A stretch of 64,000 nucleotides of DNA from Amycolatopsis camponoti (GCF_902497555.1 NZ_CABVGP010000002.1:322501-386500); one strand, 5' to 3'; positions 51,193 through 60,271 are shown, numbered from the stretch's first letter. Program-made: numbers and translations. The notes: generated from the letters alone by a model not told the origin.

Positions 51193-52182
51193 GTGGTGGC
51201 TCCGCTTCGCGTCGGTGTGCTCGCCTATCCAGGCTGCTTCGCGTCGGAAGTCTTCGGAGTTCCCGACCTTCTCACGATGGCCTCGCACATCGCCGCGCCC
51301 ACCGGGAATCCGCTGTACGACGTGTCGATCCTGTCGCCGCGGCGGCGCGTGGTCGCCGCCGGCGGGGCGGTGATCACGGTCGTGCCCGTGCGGCAGGTCG
51401 ACGTTCTCGTCGTACCCGGGTTCGAGCTGCACCCCGGACTCGACCTGGACGCGACCCTCACGTCGCTCAGGCCGGAGATCGAAACCATCAGATCCAGTGC
51501 GCAATCGGGAGTCGCGCTGGTTTCGATCTGTGTCGGCGCGTTTCTGCTGGCGGATGCCGGCCTGCTCGACGGGCGGGAGTCGACGACCTCGTGGCTGTTC
51601 GCCCACCGGCTGGCAGACCGGTGTCCCGGCACCGACGTCAGACCGGAGAAACTCGTGGTCACCGACCGTGGGGTGACGACGACCGGCGCGTTCAGCGCGA
51701 TGTACGACTTCGCCCTCGGCCTCATCCGCGAGCACAACGGCAGCCGCGTCGCCCGCGCCACCGCGCGTGTTGCGCTCGTCGACGACGCGAGGTCCAGCCA
51801 GGCTCCGTACGTCGACAGGGAACTGTTGCCGGCCACCGGAAGCCAGTTTTCGCAAGGCGTCAAACGCTGGCTGGACCAGAACATGCGCGAGCGCTACGAC
51901 CTCGGGCTGCTCTCCGCGACGTTCCACGTCAGCACGCGAACGCTCCTGCGGCGGTTCCGCGCCGAGACCGGCCAGACCCCGCTCGGATACCTGCAGGCGG
52001 AACGGGTGCGCAAGGCGAAACACCTGCTCGAGACCACCGAGCGGACAGTCGCCGGCATCGCCGCCGATGTCGGCTATCGCGACCCGGGCGCGTTCAGCGC
52101 CATCTTCACTCGCCTGGCGGGGAAACGGCCGCAGGACTACCGCGCGACATTCAAGGCGCACGCCGAACCGTCTACTCCGTGA
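51193..52182 (+). CDS. GlxA-like AraC-family regulator
   Basis: 329 residues from GTG 51193; the longer frame from 51139 would translate the operator. DJ-1/PfpI domain: RVGVLAYPGCFASEVFGVPDLL, VALVSICVGAFLLADAGLLDG. AraC HTH: YDLGLLSATFHVSTRTLLRRFRAETGQTPLGYLQAERVRKAKHLLETTERTVAGIAADVGYRDPGAFSAIFTRLAGKRPQDYRATF. Likely controls the divergent dienelactone hydrolase. Stop overlaps the convergent DUF1963 gene by 11 bp. Confidence 0.87.
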   Translation: MVAPLRVGVLAYPGCFASEVFGVPDLLTMASHIAAPTGNPLYDVSILSPRRRVVAAGGAVITVVPVRQVDVLVVPGFELHPGLDLDATLTSLRPEIETIRSSAQSGVALVSICVGAFLLADAGLLDGRESTTSWLFAHRLADRCPGTDVRPEKLVVTDRGVTTTGAFSAMYDFALGLIREHNGSRVARATARVALVDDARSSQAPYVDRELLPATGSQFSQGVKRWLDQNMRERYDLGLLSATFHVSTRTLLRRFRAETGQTPLGYLQAERVRKAKHLLETTERTVAGIAADVGYRDPGAFSAIFTRLAGKRPQDYRATFKAHAEPSTP

Positions 52183-53077
52183 ACATGGTCAGCGACCGAA
52201 CTCGGTCGAAGCGCCGGGCAGCCAGGTCTTCGTGGCGGATCAGGAAGCGGCCGACGTGGACCTGGTCCGCCAACTGGAACTGGGCCAGCGGTATCCACTC
52301 GCTCATCAGCCGGGTCGTCTCCTCCTCCACGAGCCGGTCGCGGTCCGGCACGTCGTGCGCGATCGAGTCCTCCGCCATGCCGTACTCGGCGTTTTCGCCG
52401 ATGCCCAACTCCATCGAATAGCCGCCGAGGTAGAGGTCGGCGCCCGTGGTCACCTGCGGCCAGAGCTCGGTGAACAAGGTGCGGAGATCTTCGAGGTGGG
52501 CGGTGTCGCCCACCTGCAGCTGGACGACGTCCGACTCGAACTCGAGGTTCCCCGGTTCGTCGAACCAGCCCGGCATCTCCGGCTGGACCAGAGCGACGAG
52601 GTCGGACCGCGGCCGGAGGAAACCCGATTCGAACCAGTCGTCGTCGTGAGGCGGTGGCTGTTCGATCTGTTCGGTGGCGGTGCCGGCCGGAATGTGGACG
52701 ACCCGTGCGAACTCGTGCTCGTCGTGCGCGTGCAGAGCGTGCTCGTGCGCCAAGAAGAACAGCAGCGACCCGTCCGCCGGGAGCTGGAGGCCGTCGGCCC
52801 GTGGCAGCTTCGCGCAGTCGAGCGAGGCGATGAACGGAAGCGGCAACCGGCCCAGGCCGTTGATGTCGGCGTACGGCCATTCCGCGCCGGCCGGCAGGCG
52901 GGGCAGCCCGCCGTTCTGTCCGGCCACGCCACCGTGCCGCTCGGCCGACCCGATGCCGTACCGGTTGGCGTTGCACACCCAGATCGCCACACGGAGAAAG
53001 CGGCCGATCCGGTCGGCCGCTCCGGCCGGGATGCCGCGCTCGATCGCCGTACTCCGAAGCTGTTCGAGATGGTTCAT
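52172..53077 (-). CDS. DUF1963 (YwqG-like) protein
   Basis: 301 residues. Family pattern: GGLPRLPAGAEWP, LPFIASLDCAKLP, GSLLFFLAHEHALHAHD, LGGYSMELG and the final PLAQFQLADQVHVGRFLIRHEDLAARRFDRV. ATG 53077 is the first in-frame Met consistent with the family. Function of the family is unknown; proteins of this type often occur as immunity-like or housekeeping proteins in actinomycetes. Confidence 0.85.
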   Translation of the reverse strand: MNHLEQLRSTAIERGIPAGAADRIGRFLRVAIWVCNANRYGIGSAERHGGVAGQNGGLPRLPAGAEWPYADINGLGRLPLPFIASLDCAKLPRADGLQLPADGSLLFFLAHEHALHAHDEHEFARVVHIPAGTATEQIEQPPPHDDDWFESGFLRPRSDLVALVQPEMPGWFDEPGNLEFESDVVQLQVGDTAHLEDLRTLFTELWPQVTTGADLYLGGYSMELGIGENAEYGMAEDSIAHDVPDRDRLVEEETTRLMSEWIPLAQFQLADQVHVGRFLIRHEDLAARRFDRVRSLTMFTE

Positions 53078-53317
53078 GGCCGAGCACTCTCGCACATCCG
53101 CCGGTGATCGTCCGATCTGAGCCCGGCGATCGTCGTAGTGGTTCATCAATCGGTTCTGTTCATGAGAGCGATGGCGCATCGACGCGAAAGCATGTGCGAT
53201 GAGTTCTTCCCCGGCTGTGTCGTCGCATTGCGGTCACGGGTGCGGGGAAAGCGGACAGGTCGGGCAGGTGAAATAAACCCGATTGCCGGCAGAAGCCGTC
53301 GACGCGATCATGGGCCG

Positions 53318-53879
53318 GTGTCTGTGGACGTGCGGCTGGAAGAGGTGAAGTCCGGGCTTCGCGGTGCGTTCACCTGGCGGGGCGATAGCACGGATCAGCA
53401 TCGCTATGCCGACGTCACAGGTTGGTGGCGCCGGCCCGATCTGCTCAAGTGTCTTGGTCCCGCACTGGCGCAGCTGTTCGCGGGCGAGCGCCCCACGGTC
53501 GTCCTTGGACCGGAATCTCGTGGCTGTCTCTTGGGGCCGTTGGTCGCTCTGGTCTTCGACGTCGGGTTCGTTGAGGTTCGCAAGGACCGCGTGGGGTCGA
53601 GCGATAGTGATGTCTGGTTGCAGCGAACAACACCACCGGACTATCGAGACCGTCACCTCACTCTCGGTTTCCGCAAAAGCCTGATCAACAGTGGCGATCG
53701 AGTGTTGTTCGTCGACGACTGGACAGAGACCGGCGGGCAGGCCAGTGGCGCCCACATGTTGATCCAGGATGCCGGGGGCTTCCTGGCTCGGTGTTGCGAC
53801 GGTGGTTGACGCGCTGAGCAGCAACCAGGTCCGACGGCAATTGAACGTACGGTCACTGCTGCATGTCCGAGAGCTCTGA
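53318..53879 (+). pseudogene. Phosphoribosyltransferase-like gene with a frameshift
   Basis: From GTG 53318 the frame reads a type I phosphoribosyltransferase with PRPP motif VLFVDDWTETGGQA and VVLGPESRGCLLG, but ends early at 53809 after DAGGFLARCCDGG. Shifting one base at the GGGGG run (53773-53777) restores ASWLGVATVVDALSSNQVRR and NVRSLLHVREL with a stop at 53877-53879. The normal protein would be ~186 residues. A real mutation, a sequencing error or homopolymer slippage are all possible. Confidence 0.75.
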
Positions 53880-54006
53880 CCTCTTCGGTGGCTGAGCCGT
53901 TGCCGTCGCCTCGGTCGTATCAACTGCCGACCAGCGGCATGAGGGTGTGTTTCAGGGCTAATCGCCAGTTCTGAGCCTGGGTCGGACGGAAAAGACCATT
54001 CGACCG

Positions 54007-54141
54007 TCAGCGACTGTCATGGTGTACGTCGTCTCCGGCGGTCCGGGTTCCGCCGATCAATTCGACGCCGTAGATCTCGCCGTCGGGTTCGGTCATCACC
54101 TCGTACCGGAAGGTTTGCAGCAGCTCGGTCAAGGACTGCAC
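54007..54141 (-). CDS. Possible 44-residue protein
   Basis: A minus-strand frame too short for standard ORF cut-offs reads MQSLTELLQTFRYEVMTEPD then GEIYGVELIGGTRTAGDDVH to a stop. The composition is ordinary for a folded protein, unlike shadow frames here. No clear ribosome site precedes GTG 54141; it may be a gene remnant. It lies within the 418-bp gap between 53880 and 54297, where nothing else was seen. Confidence 0.35.
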   Translation of the reverse strand: MQSLTELLQTFRYEVMTEPDGEIYGVELIGGTRTAGDDVHHDSR

Positions 54142-54297
54142 CGTGCTCGCCCCGGGTCCACCCGCTCTTCAGATCGTCGCACTGGTTCAACGCACATATC
54201 GCGCTCAGTGCTCGCTCGTCGCCATGAGCGGATGTCGGCGACGTCCGCTCGATGGCCAGCCCCACCCGAGGGGCGCGGTGATCGGTACTGTCTGCCG

Positions 54298-54858
54298 GTG
54301 GGGTTCACCGAGCGGGCGCGCAGGGTGCGTGACGGGCGGCTGGCGTATGGCCGGCGGGTCGCCGCGCTGTGTTCGTGTGTGGGCCTATACCACCCGATCG
54401 GCCATCGAGCGACGTTGAGCTTCCTCGGTGAGCTGGCGGGGCCGTATCAGCAGCACGAGCCGGCTCTGCTGCGGGCGCTCGAGGCGTTGGAGGCCAGTCG
54501 CGCGGTGTGGCGCGAGGAGGTCGCTTCCTACGTCGGCGCACGGGTGAGGCAGAAGCGGCTCGGCCGGCGGGTGCCCTCGCCCGGGGATCCGCCGCCGAGC
54601 AGGATGGGTGGCCATTGGTACGCCTCGACCCCGGACGTGTCGCGCCGCGCTGCGCTGCACGCGCTCAAACTGTGGGAGCGGGGTCAGCAGGCGGACCACG
54701 AGGTGCGGTCCGTCGTGCGGTGCTGCATCGCCACCGGCGGGCGGTTGACGGACGAGCAGCTGGACGTCGTTTCGCGCCGACGTGTGTCGGATGAGACCGA
54801 GGAGGCTCGCTGGGCGATCACGCTCGTCGCGTCCGCCAGCGGTGCGGTCCGCGCGTGA
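54298..54858 (+). CDS. Unrecognised helical protein
   Basis: 186 residues from GTG 54298. Helical and Arg-rich: GFTERARRVRDGRLAYGRRVAALCSCVGLYHPIGHRATLSFLGELAG, LEALEASRAVWREEVASYVGARVRQKRLGRRVPSPGD, and a C-terminus of TLVASASGAVRA. The longer frame from 54019 looks non-coding before this start. No motif recognised. Confidence 0.6.
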   Translation: MGFTERARRVRDGRLAYGRRVAALCSCVGLYHPIGHRATLSFLGELAGPYQQHEPALLRALEALEASRAVWREEVASYVGARVRQKRLGRRVPSPGDPPPSRMGGHWYASTPDVSRRAALHALKLWERGQQADHEVRSVVRCCIATGGRLTDEQLDVVSRRRVSDETEEARWAITLVASASGAVRA

Positions 54859-54934
54859 CTCGCCGGTGGGCGTCGGCGAGCGGTGCGTCGAAGTTCGGAT
54901 GGTCATGCAACGCCAGGGGCGGTGAGACGTCCTG

Positions 54935-56149
54935 GTGATCGTGAGACTGATCCGTATCGCCGGGCTCGGCCTGGGTGTCCTGGTCCTGGCCGCGTGCAGC
55001 GGGCAGACCGCCGGAACCGCGTATCCGGCCGGAGCTGCCGGAGCGACCGCGACGACGACATCGCCCGGAGCACCGGCCGCGACGGTGGCGTTCGCTCCCG
55101 CGGATCAGCTGAACCCGAAGGACCCGATCGTCGTCAAGGCCTCGGGCGGCACACTGCAGGCGGTCACGGTCACGAACCCGCAGACCGGCAACGCCGTCCA
55201 GGGCGGTCTCTCACCGGACAAGACGACCTGGACCAGCACGGACCACCTCCGGTACGCGGCCACGTACCAGGTGGTCGCCACCGCGGTGAACCAGGCGGGT
55301 GCGGCGACCGAGCAGCGCGGGGAAGTGCACACGCTGAAGCCGGCCGGGGTCGCCACGCCGGCACTCTTCCAACCGGCGTCGGGTGATTTCGGCGTCGGCC
55401 TGATCATCGGCCTGAAGTTCGACCACGACATCACCGACAAGGCCGCAGCCGAGAAGTCCTTCAAGGTGACCTCCGCACCCGCCCAGGAGGGCGGCTGGTA
55501 CTGGGTGGGCAAGCGCGAGGTGCACTTCCGGCCCAAGGACTACTGGAAGGCCGGCTCGACGGTGAAGCTCGAGACCACGACCTTCGGTACGCCGATCGGC
55601 GGCGGGGTGTACGGCGGCCAGGACGTCTCGGCCACCTACAAAGTGCATGACTCGTGGGTCGCCAAGGCTGACGGCAAGACGCACCAGATCCAGGCGTTCC
55701 ACAACGGGCAGCTGGTGAAGACCGCGCCGACCAGCATGGGCAAGACCGCCGACACCCCGCCGCGAGGCGCGACGCCGACCTTCACCGGCACCCACACGGT
55801 GCTGGGGAAGGAGGAGCACAAGATCATGGACTCCTGCAGCTACGGCGTGTGCGAGGGCGACCCCGGCTACTACAGCGCGCCGGAGAACTGGAACGTCCGG
55901 ATCTCCAACGACGGCGAATACCTGCACGAGAACCTGAAGACGGTCGGCGTGCAGGGCAGTGCCAACGTCTCGAACGGCTGCCTCAACATGAACACCGAGA
56001 ACGCCAAGTGGTTCTTCGACAACTTCAACGTCGGCGACGTCGTCGAGGTCACCAACTCGGGCGGCCCGCAACTGGCGATCAACAACGGTCACGGCGACTG
56101 GGCCATCAGCTGGAGTGCTTGGAAGGCCGGCAGCGCCTTGCGCGGCTGA
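54935..56149 (+). CDS. Lipoprotein L,D-transpeptidase (YkuD)
   Basis: 404 residues. Lipobox LAAC (Cys ~21) after a hydrophobic signal. Two Ig-like domains (~50-240) precede the YkuD catalytic domain: GKTHQIQAFHNGQLVKTAPTSMG, then YLHENLKTVGVQGSANVSNGCLNM with the catalytic Cys. The usual SHGC is SNGC. These enzymes make 3-3 cross-links in actinomycete peptidoglycan. GTG 54935; monocistronic. Confidence 0.9.
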   Translation: MIVRLIRIAGLGLGVLVLAACSGQTAGTAYPAGAAGATATTTSPGAPAATVAFAPADQLNPKDPIVVKASGGTLQAVTVTNPQTGNAVQGGLSPDKTTWTSTDHLRYAATYQVVATAVNQAGAATEQRGEVHTLKPAGVATPALFQPASGDFGVGLIIGLKFDHDITDKAAAEKSFKVTSAPAQEGGWYWVGKREVHFRPKDYWKAGSTVKLETTTFGTPIGGGVYGGQDVSATYKVHDSWVAKADGKTHQIQAFHNGQLVKTAPTSMGKTADTPPRGATPTFTGTHTVLGKEEHKIMDSCSYGVCEGDPGYYSAPENWNVRISNDGEYLHENLKTVGVQGSANVSNGCLNMNTENAKWFFDNFNVGDVVEVTNSGGPQLAINNGHGDWAISWSAWKAGSALRG

Positions 56150-56207
56150 GTTCCGCCTGCAGCGCGTTTCCCGGTCTGTCGAACGCAACGAGCCTGTGCG
56201 CGCCGGA

Positions 56208-57086
56208 TCACCCGGCAGCCCCGATCTTGTCCAGCTGGGCCACGTCGTCCTCCGAGAGGCGGACTCCGGCGCCCGCGATGTTCTGGGTCAGGTGCGCCAC
56301 CGACGAGGTGCCGGGGATGAGCAGGATGTTCGGCGACCGCCGCAGCAGCCAGGCCAGTGCGACCGACATCGGTGTCGTGCCCAGCCGGGTGGCCACGGCC
56401 GACAGCGCCGACGACTGCAGCGGGCTGAACCCGCCGAGGGGGAAGAAGGGTACGTAGGCGATGCCCTGGCCGGCGAGTTCGTCGATCAGCCGGTCGTCGT
56501 GCCGGTGGGCGAGGTTGTACATGTTCTGCACGCACACGATCGGCGCGATCGCCTGGGCTTCGGCGACCTGTTCGGGGGTGGCGTTGGAGACGCCGAGGTG
56601 CCGGATCAGGCCCTGCTGCCGGAGCTCGACCAGGGTGCCGAACGCCTCGGCGAGGGAGCCGGGCTGCGGTCCCGTGGCGTCGCCGAGGCGGAGGTTGACC
56701 ACGTCGAGCCGTTCGAGGCGGAGGGTTTCCAGGTTGTCGTGGACCGCCCGGCGCAGGTCCGCGGGCCGCCGGGCCGGGGGCCAGCCGCCGTGCTCGTCGC
56801 GGTGCGCGCCGACCTTGGTCACGATGTGCAGCGATGCGGGGTAGGGGTGCAGTGCCTCGCGGATCAGTTCGTTGGTGACGCGCGGGCCGTAGGCGTCCGC
56901 GGTGTCGATGTGGGTGATGCCGAGGTCGACGGCCTCGCGCAGGACGGCGAGCGCGCCGTCGCGGTCGGCGGGCGGCCCCATGACCCCGGGGCCGGCCAGC
57001 TGCATGGCGCCGTAACCGAATCGGGTGACGGTCAGCTCGCCCAGCGACCACGTGCCGCCGGGCAGGAAAACGGTGTTCGTGCTCAT
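56208..57086 (-). CDS. Aldo/keto reductase
   Basis: 292-residue (beta/alpha)8 oxidoreductase. Catalytic Asp/Tyr in HIDTADAYGPRV, Lys in HIVTKVGAH, and the NADPH-binding C-terminus SVALAWLLRRSPNILLIPGTSS. Divergent from a LysR regulator with a LysR-type box between, so it is the probable target. Confidence 0.9.
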   Translation of the reverse strand: MSTNTVFLPGGTWSLGELTVTRFGYGAMQLAGPGVMGPPADRDGALAVLREAVDLGITHIDTADAYGPRVTNELIREALHPYPASLHIVTKVGAHRDEHGGWPPARRPADLRRAVHDNLETLRLERLDVVNLRLGDATGPQPGSLAEAFGTLVELRQQGLIRHLGVSNATPEQVAEAQAIAPIVCVQNMYNLAHRHDDRLIDELAGQGIAYVPFFPLGGFSPLQSSALSAVATRLGTTPMSVALAWLLRRSPNILLIPGTSSVAHLTQNIAGAGVRLSEDDVAQLDKIGAAG

Positions 57087-57140
57087 GCCGTCGATCTTGG
57101 TGCGCGGCCGGGCGCGGCGGCCAACACCGATCCGGTGGAC

Positions 57141-57163
57141 TGTGATACCGGGGAGGTATCACA
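57141..57163. promoter_or_regulatory. LysR-type operator (aldo/keto reductase / lysR)
   Basis: TGTGATACC (57141-57149) and GGTATCACA (57155-57163) are perfect 9-bp arms around 5 nt, containing the ATAC-N7-GTAT / T-N11-A geometry of LysR boxes. It lies 17 nt before GTG 57181. Confidence 0.8.
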
Positions 57164-57180
57164 GCGAGGTACGCTGTGGT

Positions 57181-58035
57181 GTGGACACCTTGGAGACCCG
57201 GGAGCTGCGGTACTTCATCGCCGTCGCCGAAGAACTGCACTTCGGCCGGGCCGCCGAGCGGCTCGGCATGGCCCAGCCGCCGTTGTCCCGGGCCATCCAG
57301 CAGCTCGAGCGCCGCCTCGGCGTCACCCTGCTGGAGCGCAACCGCCGCGGCGTGTCCCTGACCGGCGCCGGGGAAATCCTGCTGCGAGAGGGCCGCGCGG
57401 CTCTCGACGCGACCACCGCCGCCGTCCGCCGCACCCGCCGGGCCGGCGGACCGGGTGGCTCCCACGATCGGCTGGTGCTGGCGGTGAAGGCCGGCGCGTT
57501 CCACGAGCTGCTGAACAAGCTGCTCGACGCCTACACGGCCGAGCCCGGCGCCGCCGCGATCGAGGTCCTGCCGAGCGGCATGTGCGAGCAGGAAGGGATG
57601 CTGCGCGACGGCCGCGCCGACGTGGCGCTGATGCACACGCCGTTCAACTCCCTGGCCGGGTTCGACAGCGTCGAACTGATGACGGAGGCACAGGTGGCGG
57701 TCCTGCCCGCGAGGCACCCCCTGGCCGCGCGCAAGACGTTGTCCCTGGCCGAGATCTCCGACGTTCCCGGCCTGCCGCTCGCCCGCTGGCCACGCCACGA
57801 CACCTACCCGCCCGGCCCGGGGCCCGAGGTCCACGACCAGACGCAGCTGGCCCAGCTGATCGCCCTCGGGCGCACCATGACGGTCTTCCCCGAGTCCGCC
57901 CGCACGTGGCTGTGGGAAGAGCACGCCGCCGTCCCTCTCAGCGACGCACCACCGGTCACCACCCATATCGTCTGGCCCGCGCACAGCCGCTCACGCGCAC
58001 TGGCCGGGCTGATCCGGACGGCCTCGCGGCTCTGA
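57181..58035 (+). CDS. LysR-family regulator
   Basis: 284 residues. N-terminal HTH: ELRYFIAVAEELHFGRAAERLGMAQPPLSRAIQQLERRLGVTLLERNRRGVSLTGAGE. The C-terminal effector domain (~90-284) is of normal length. GTG 57181 follows the operator. Likely controls the divergent aldo/keto reductase. Confidence 0.9.
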   Translation: MDTLETRELRYFIAVAEELHFGRAAERLGMAQPPLSRAIQQLERRLGVTLLERNRRGVSLTGAGEILLREGRAALDATTAAVRRTRRAGGPGGSHDRLVLAVKAGAFHELLNKLLDAYTAEPGAAAIEVLPSGMCEQEGMLRDGRADVALMHTPFNSLAGFDSVELMTEAQVAVLPARHPLAARKTLSLAEISDVPGLPLARWPRHDTYPPGPGPEVHDQTQLAQLIALGRTMTVFPESARTWLWEEHAAVPLSDAPPVTTHIVWPAHSRSRALAGLIRTASRL

Positions 58036-58070
58036 CCCGCCACGGTGATACCGCCCTGCGCGCAGCCCGT

Positions 58071-58520
58071 TCAGAGAAGCAGGTCGAACATCCGGAAGAC
58101 CTGGTCCCATTCGGCGGAGCCGGGGTTCTTCACGCGGGGGTCGATGATCTTGAACGCCTGGGCGAGAGCCACGCTGAGGCCGCCGGCGACGGCCGGGAGC
58201 CGGCCCTCGGTCTCTTCGGAGATCGCGACCCCCAACGCGGGACGCGCCAGGAGCTGCTCGAGCAGCGGCACCACTTCCAGGTCCTCGTCCAGCTTGAGGA
58301 ACTCGTGCATGCGCTCCTGCAGTCCCTTGGTGATCGGCAGGTCCCGCGGTTCGATGACGTCCCGCCCGTTGGCCTTGGCCGTGGCCTTGGCCACCACGAA
58401 GAGGTCGTAGACCTTGCGGTCCAGGAACTCGTCGTACCGTTTCAGATCGCTCTTGTCGACGTCCAGGCTCGCGGCCACCCGGAAGAACCGTTCGAACCGC
58501 GTCGCACCCATGACCGGCAT
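58071..58520 (-). CDS. DUF1931 histone-fold protein
   Basis: 149 residues: FERFFRVAASLDVDKSDLKRYDEFLDRKVYDLFVVAKATAKANGRDVIEPRDLPITKGLQERMHEFLKLDE and a second half with AVAGGLSVALAQAFKIIDPRVKNP. DUF1931 proteins (e.g. Aq_328 of Aquifex) have a doublet histone fold. GGAGG is 5 nt from ATG 58520. Cytoplasmic; possible DNA-binding or structural role. The next minus-strand gene upstream starts 383 nt away, with an 80-nt gap between stop and start, so co-transcription is possible. Confidence 0.78.
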   Translation of the reverse strand: MPVMGATRFERFFRVAASLDVDKSDLKRYDEFLDRKVYDLFVVAKATAKANGRDVIEPRDLPITKGLQERMHEFLKLDEDLEVVPLLEQLLARPALGVAISEETEGRLPAVAGGLSVALAQAFKIIDPRVKNPGSAEWDQVFRMFDLLL

Positions 58521-58600
58521 CAGGCCTCCTGTGAGAGATGTTCGTGGACGAACCGAACGGCTCGAATGGATTTCGCGGACGAGGTCGCGGTGGCGATCCG

Positions 58601-58903
58601 TCAAGCCAGCTTCGACGCCAGCACATCGAGCTGCGCGACGTCGGGCGGCTTCGCGAACAGCTCGGCGGCCCTCTCGCCGAGCGCTTGGCCGACCTTGCCC
58701 TGCAGATGGGCCGTGCGGCCGGCGTCGTCGGGAAAGAAGTCAACGATCGCGTACGTCGTCGGTCCGAGCTTGACGGCGAACCACGGGTAAGTGGCCGGCT
58801 CGTCCTCGACCAGCGAGCGACCGGCGTTGAGGAACTCCTCGACGTCGGCCTCCTTGCCCGGCTGCGCCTCCAGCGTCACCAGCAGTCCCACCGTGACGGC
58901 CAT
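58601..58903 (-). CDS. Antibiotic biosynthesis monooxygenase-domain protein
   Basis: 100 residues, compact ABM fold: GLLVTLEAQPGKEADVEEFLNAGRSLVEDEPATYPWFAVKLGPTTYAIVDFFPD. A ribosome site AGGAGG lies before ATG 58903. Similar to the protein at 34349 but without its N-terminal extension. Confidence 0.85.
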   Translation of the reverse strand: MAVTVGLLVTLEAQPGKEADVEEFLNAGRSLVEDEPATYPWFAVKLGPTTYAIVDFFPDDAGRTAHLQGKVGQALGERAAELFAKPPDVAQLDVLASKLA

Positions 58904-59039
58904 CGCTACCTCCTGCGGTTCGTTCGATCACTGCGGAGGTCAGCATCGGGCAGTGCGGGCGGGCGGCGCATCAGCCCGCCAGGCCCGACATCGATCGCGG
59001 TTGTAGGCCTGGTGGGCCAGGCCTCACGGTGACGGAGGG

Positions 59040-59639
59040 TTACACCAGGGTCGCCGGGGGCACGTAGTACGGGTTCTCCAGCAGCACTCCGCACATCAGC
59101 ACCTGCGGGTGCGTCTTCAGCAGGTCGAACACGATGTTCTCGCGGTACCGGGAGACGTCGTACACGCACAGGATCGCCTGTGGGTAACGGCGGGTGAAGT
59201 CGTTCAACGCGGCCTCGTACCGGAACAACTCGGGCAGCCCGGGCAGCTGCGGGTGCCACCAACGCGCCTCTGCCCCGAGCCGGACGAACGGGTAGCCCGC
59301 GGCCATCGCGGCGGACACGGCCTCGTCCCAGAACTCGATGATCCGGTCCACGGAGAACTCCTCCGGCGACAGCAGCCGGTCTCCCGCCGCCCGGATGTCC
59401 AGCTGCGCCGAGTCGACGCGCCCGCCGATGTCGTCGACGTCCTCGCCGAGCCGGTCGAGAAAGCCGTCGACCTCGTCCTCGTGCACGCCGAACAGGCACT
59501 TTTCGCCGGCACGCAAGCCTTCGGTCAGGAAGGGCAGGAGGACGCTGTCCCGGTCTTCCTCGCCCACGTGCAGTGCGCAGATGTGCTGCCCCGGCTCGAT
59601 GACGACGCCAGGGGTGCCGAACTTCCGGGAACCGGTCAT
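59040..59639 (-). CDS. MEDS-domain protein (second of a tandem pair)
   Basis: 199 residues. The MEDS sensory fold: GQHICALHVGEEDRDSVLLPFLTEGLRAGEKCLFGVHEDEVDGF, then IIEFWDEAVSAAMAAGYPFVRLGAEARWW and ILCVYDVSRY...VLMCGVLLENPYYVPP. ATG 59639 overlaps the preceding MEDS gene by 4 bp. MEDS proteins are thought to sense small ligands and act with regulators; here a PucR-type regulator heads the operon. Confidence 0.85.
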   Translation of the reverse strand: MTGSRKFGTPGVVIEPGQHICALHVGEEDRDSVLLPFLTEGLRAGEKCLFGVHEDEVDGFLDRLGEDVDDIGGRVDSAQLDIRAAGDRLLSPEEFSVDRIIEFWDEAVSAAMAAGYPFVRLGAEARWWHPQLPGLPELFRYEAALNDFTRRYPQAILCVYDVSRYRENIVFDLLKTHPQVLMCGVLLENPYYVPPATLV

Positions 59640-60259
59640 GACGGAATCCTCTGTTCGAAATCGGGATCGTAAACGTTTTTCGGCGGTGAGAGGTAATACG
59701 GGTTTTCGACGAGCGTCCCGGCCATCCAGACCTTCGGATGTGCCTTGATCATCGGAATGATCAGGTCGCCGCCGAACAGGTCCAGGTCGTAGAAGCACAG
59801 CACGACCTGCGGGAACTTTTCCCCCCACGCGGTTATCGCGACCTCTTCGGCGAGGAGCGCGTCGATCAGAGCGGGACTCAGCCGGGGCGCGGCCCAGCTC
59901 ATGTCTCCGACAATTCGCCCGAACGGATGGTCGCCGGTGCCGAACCTGCGCCGCGACCAGCCGTCCAGCATCGCGAAGAGCTCGTCGGGCGCGAACTCAC
60001 CGTCCCGGAGGTGGCCGTCGTCCGGCTCGGTCACCACGAGGTCGCCGACGTGGTCCAGCCGTTCGCGGAAGTTCTCCCGCTCACCCTCGGCGCCCAGGTA
60101 GAGCACGGCGTCCCCCGCCCGCAGGCCCTCGGTGAGGAAAGGGACCAAGAGGTGGTCCCGCTCGGCTCTCCCCCGGTGGAAGACGCACAGGTGGTCACCT
60201 GGCGCCAGCAGGGCCCCGCCGAGGGCCACCTCGCGATCGGTCCGATGCTTCCGGTCCAT
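59636..60259 (-). CDS. MEDS-domain protein (first of a tandem pair)
   Basis: 207 residues, paralogous to the next gene: GDHLCVFHRGRAERDHLLVPFLTEGLRAGDAVLYLG, PFGRIVGDMSWAA and VVLCFYDLDLFGGDLIIPMIKAHPKVWMAGTLVENPYYLSPP. GGAGG is 5 nt before ATG 60259, so this start is preferred to GTG 60265. 12 nt after the PucR-type gene, 4-bp overlap with the second MEDS gene. Confidence 0.86.
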   Translation of the reverse strand: MDRKHRTDREVALGGALLAPGDHLCVFHRGRAERDHLLVPFLTEGLRAGDAVLYLGAEGERENFRERLDHVGDLVVTEPDDGHLRDGEFAPDELFAMLDGWSRRRFGTGDHPFGRIVGDMSWAAPRLSPALIDALLAEEVAITAWGEKFPQVVLCFYDLDLFGGDLIIPMIKAHPKVWMAGTLVENPYYLSPPKNVYDPDFEQRIPS

Positions 60260-60271
60260 CGTCACCTCCGG

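Noticed and set aside
53138..53317. N-terminal extension of the phosphoribosyltransferase frame
   Set aside because: The 60 residues look non-coding; the family start aligns with GTG 53318.
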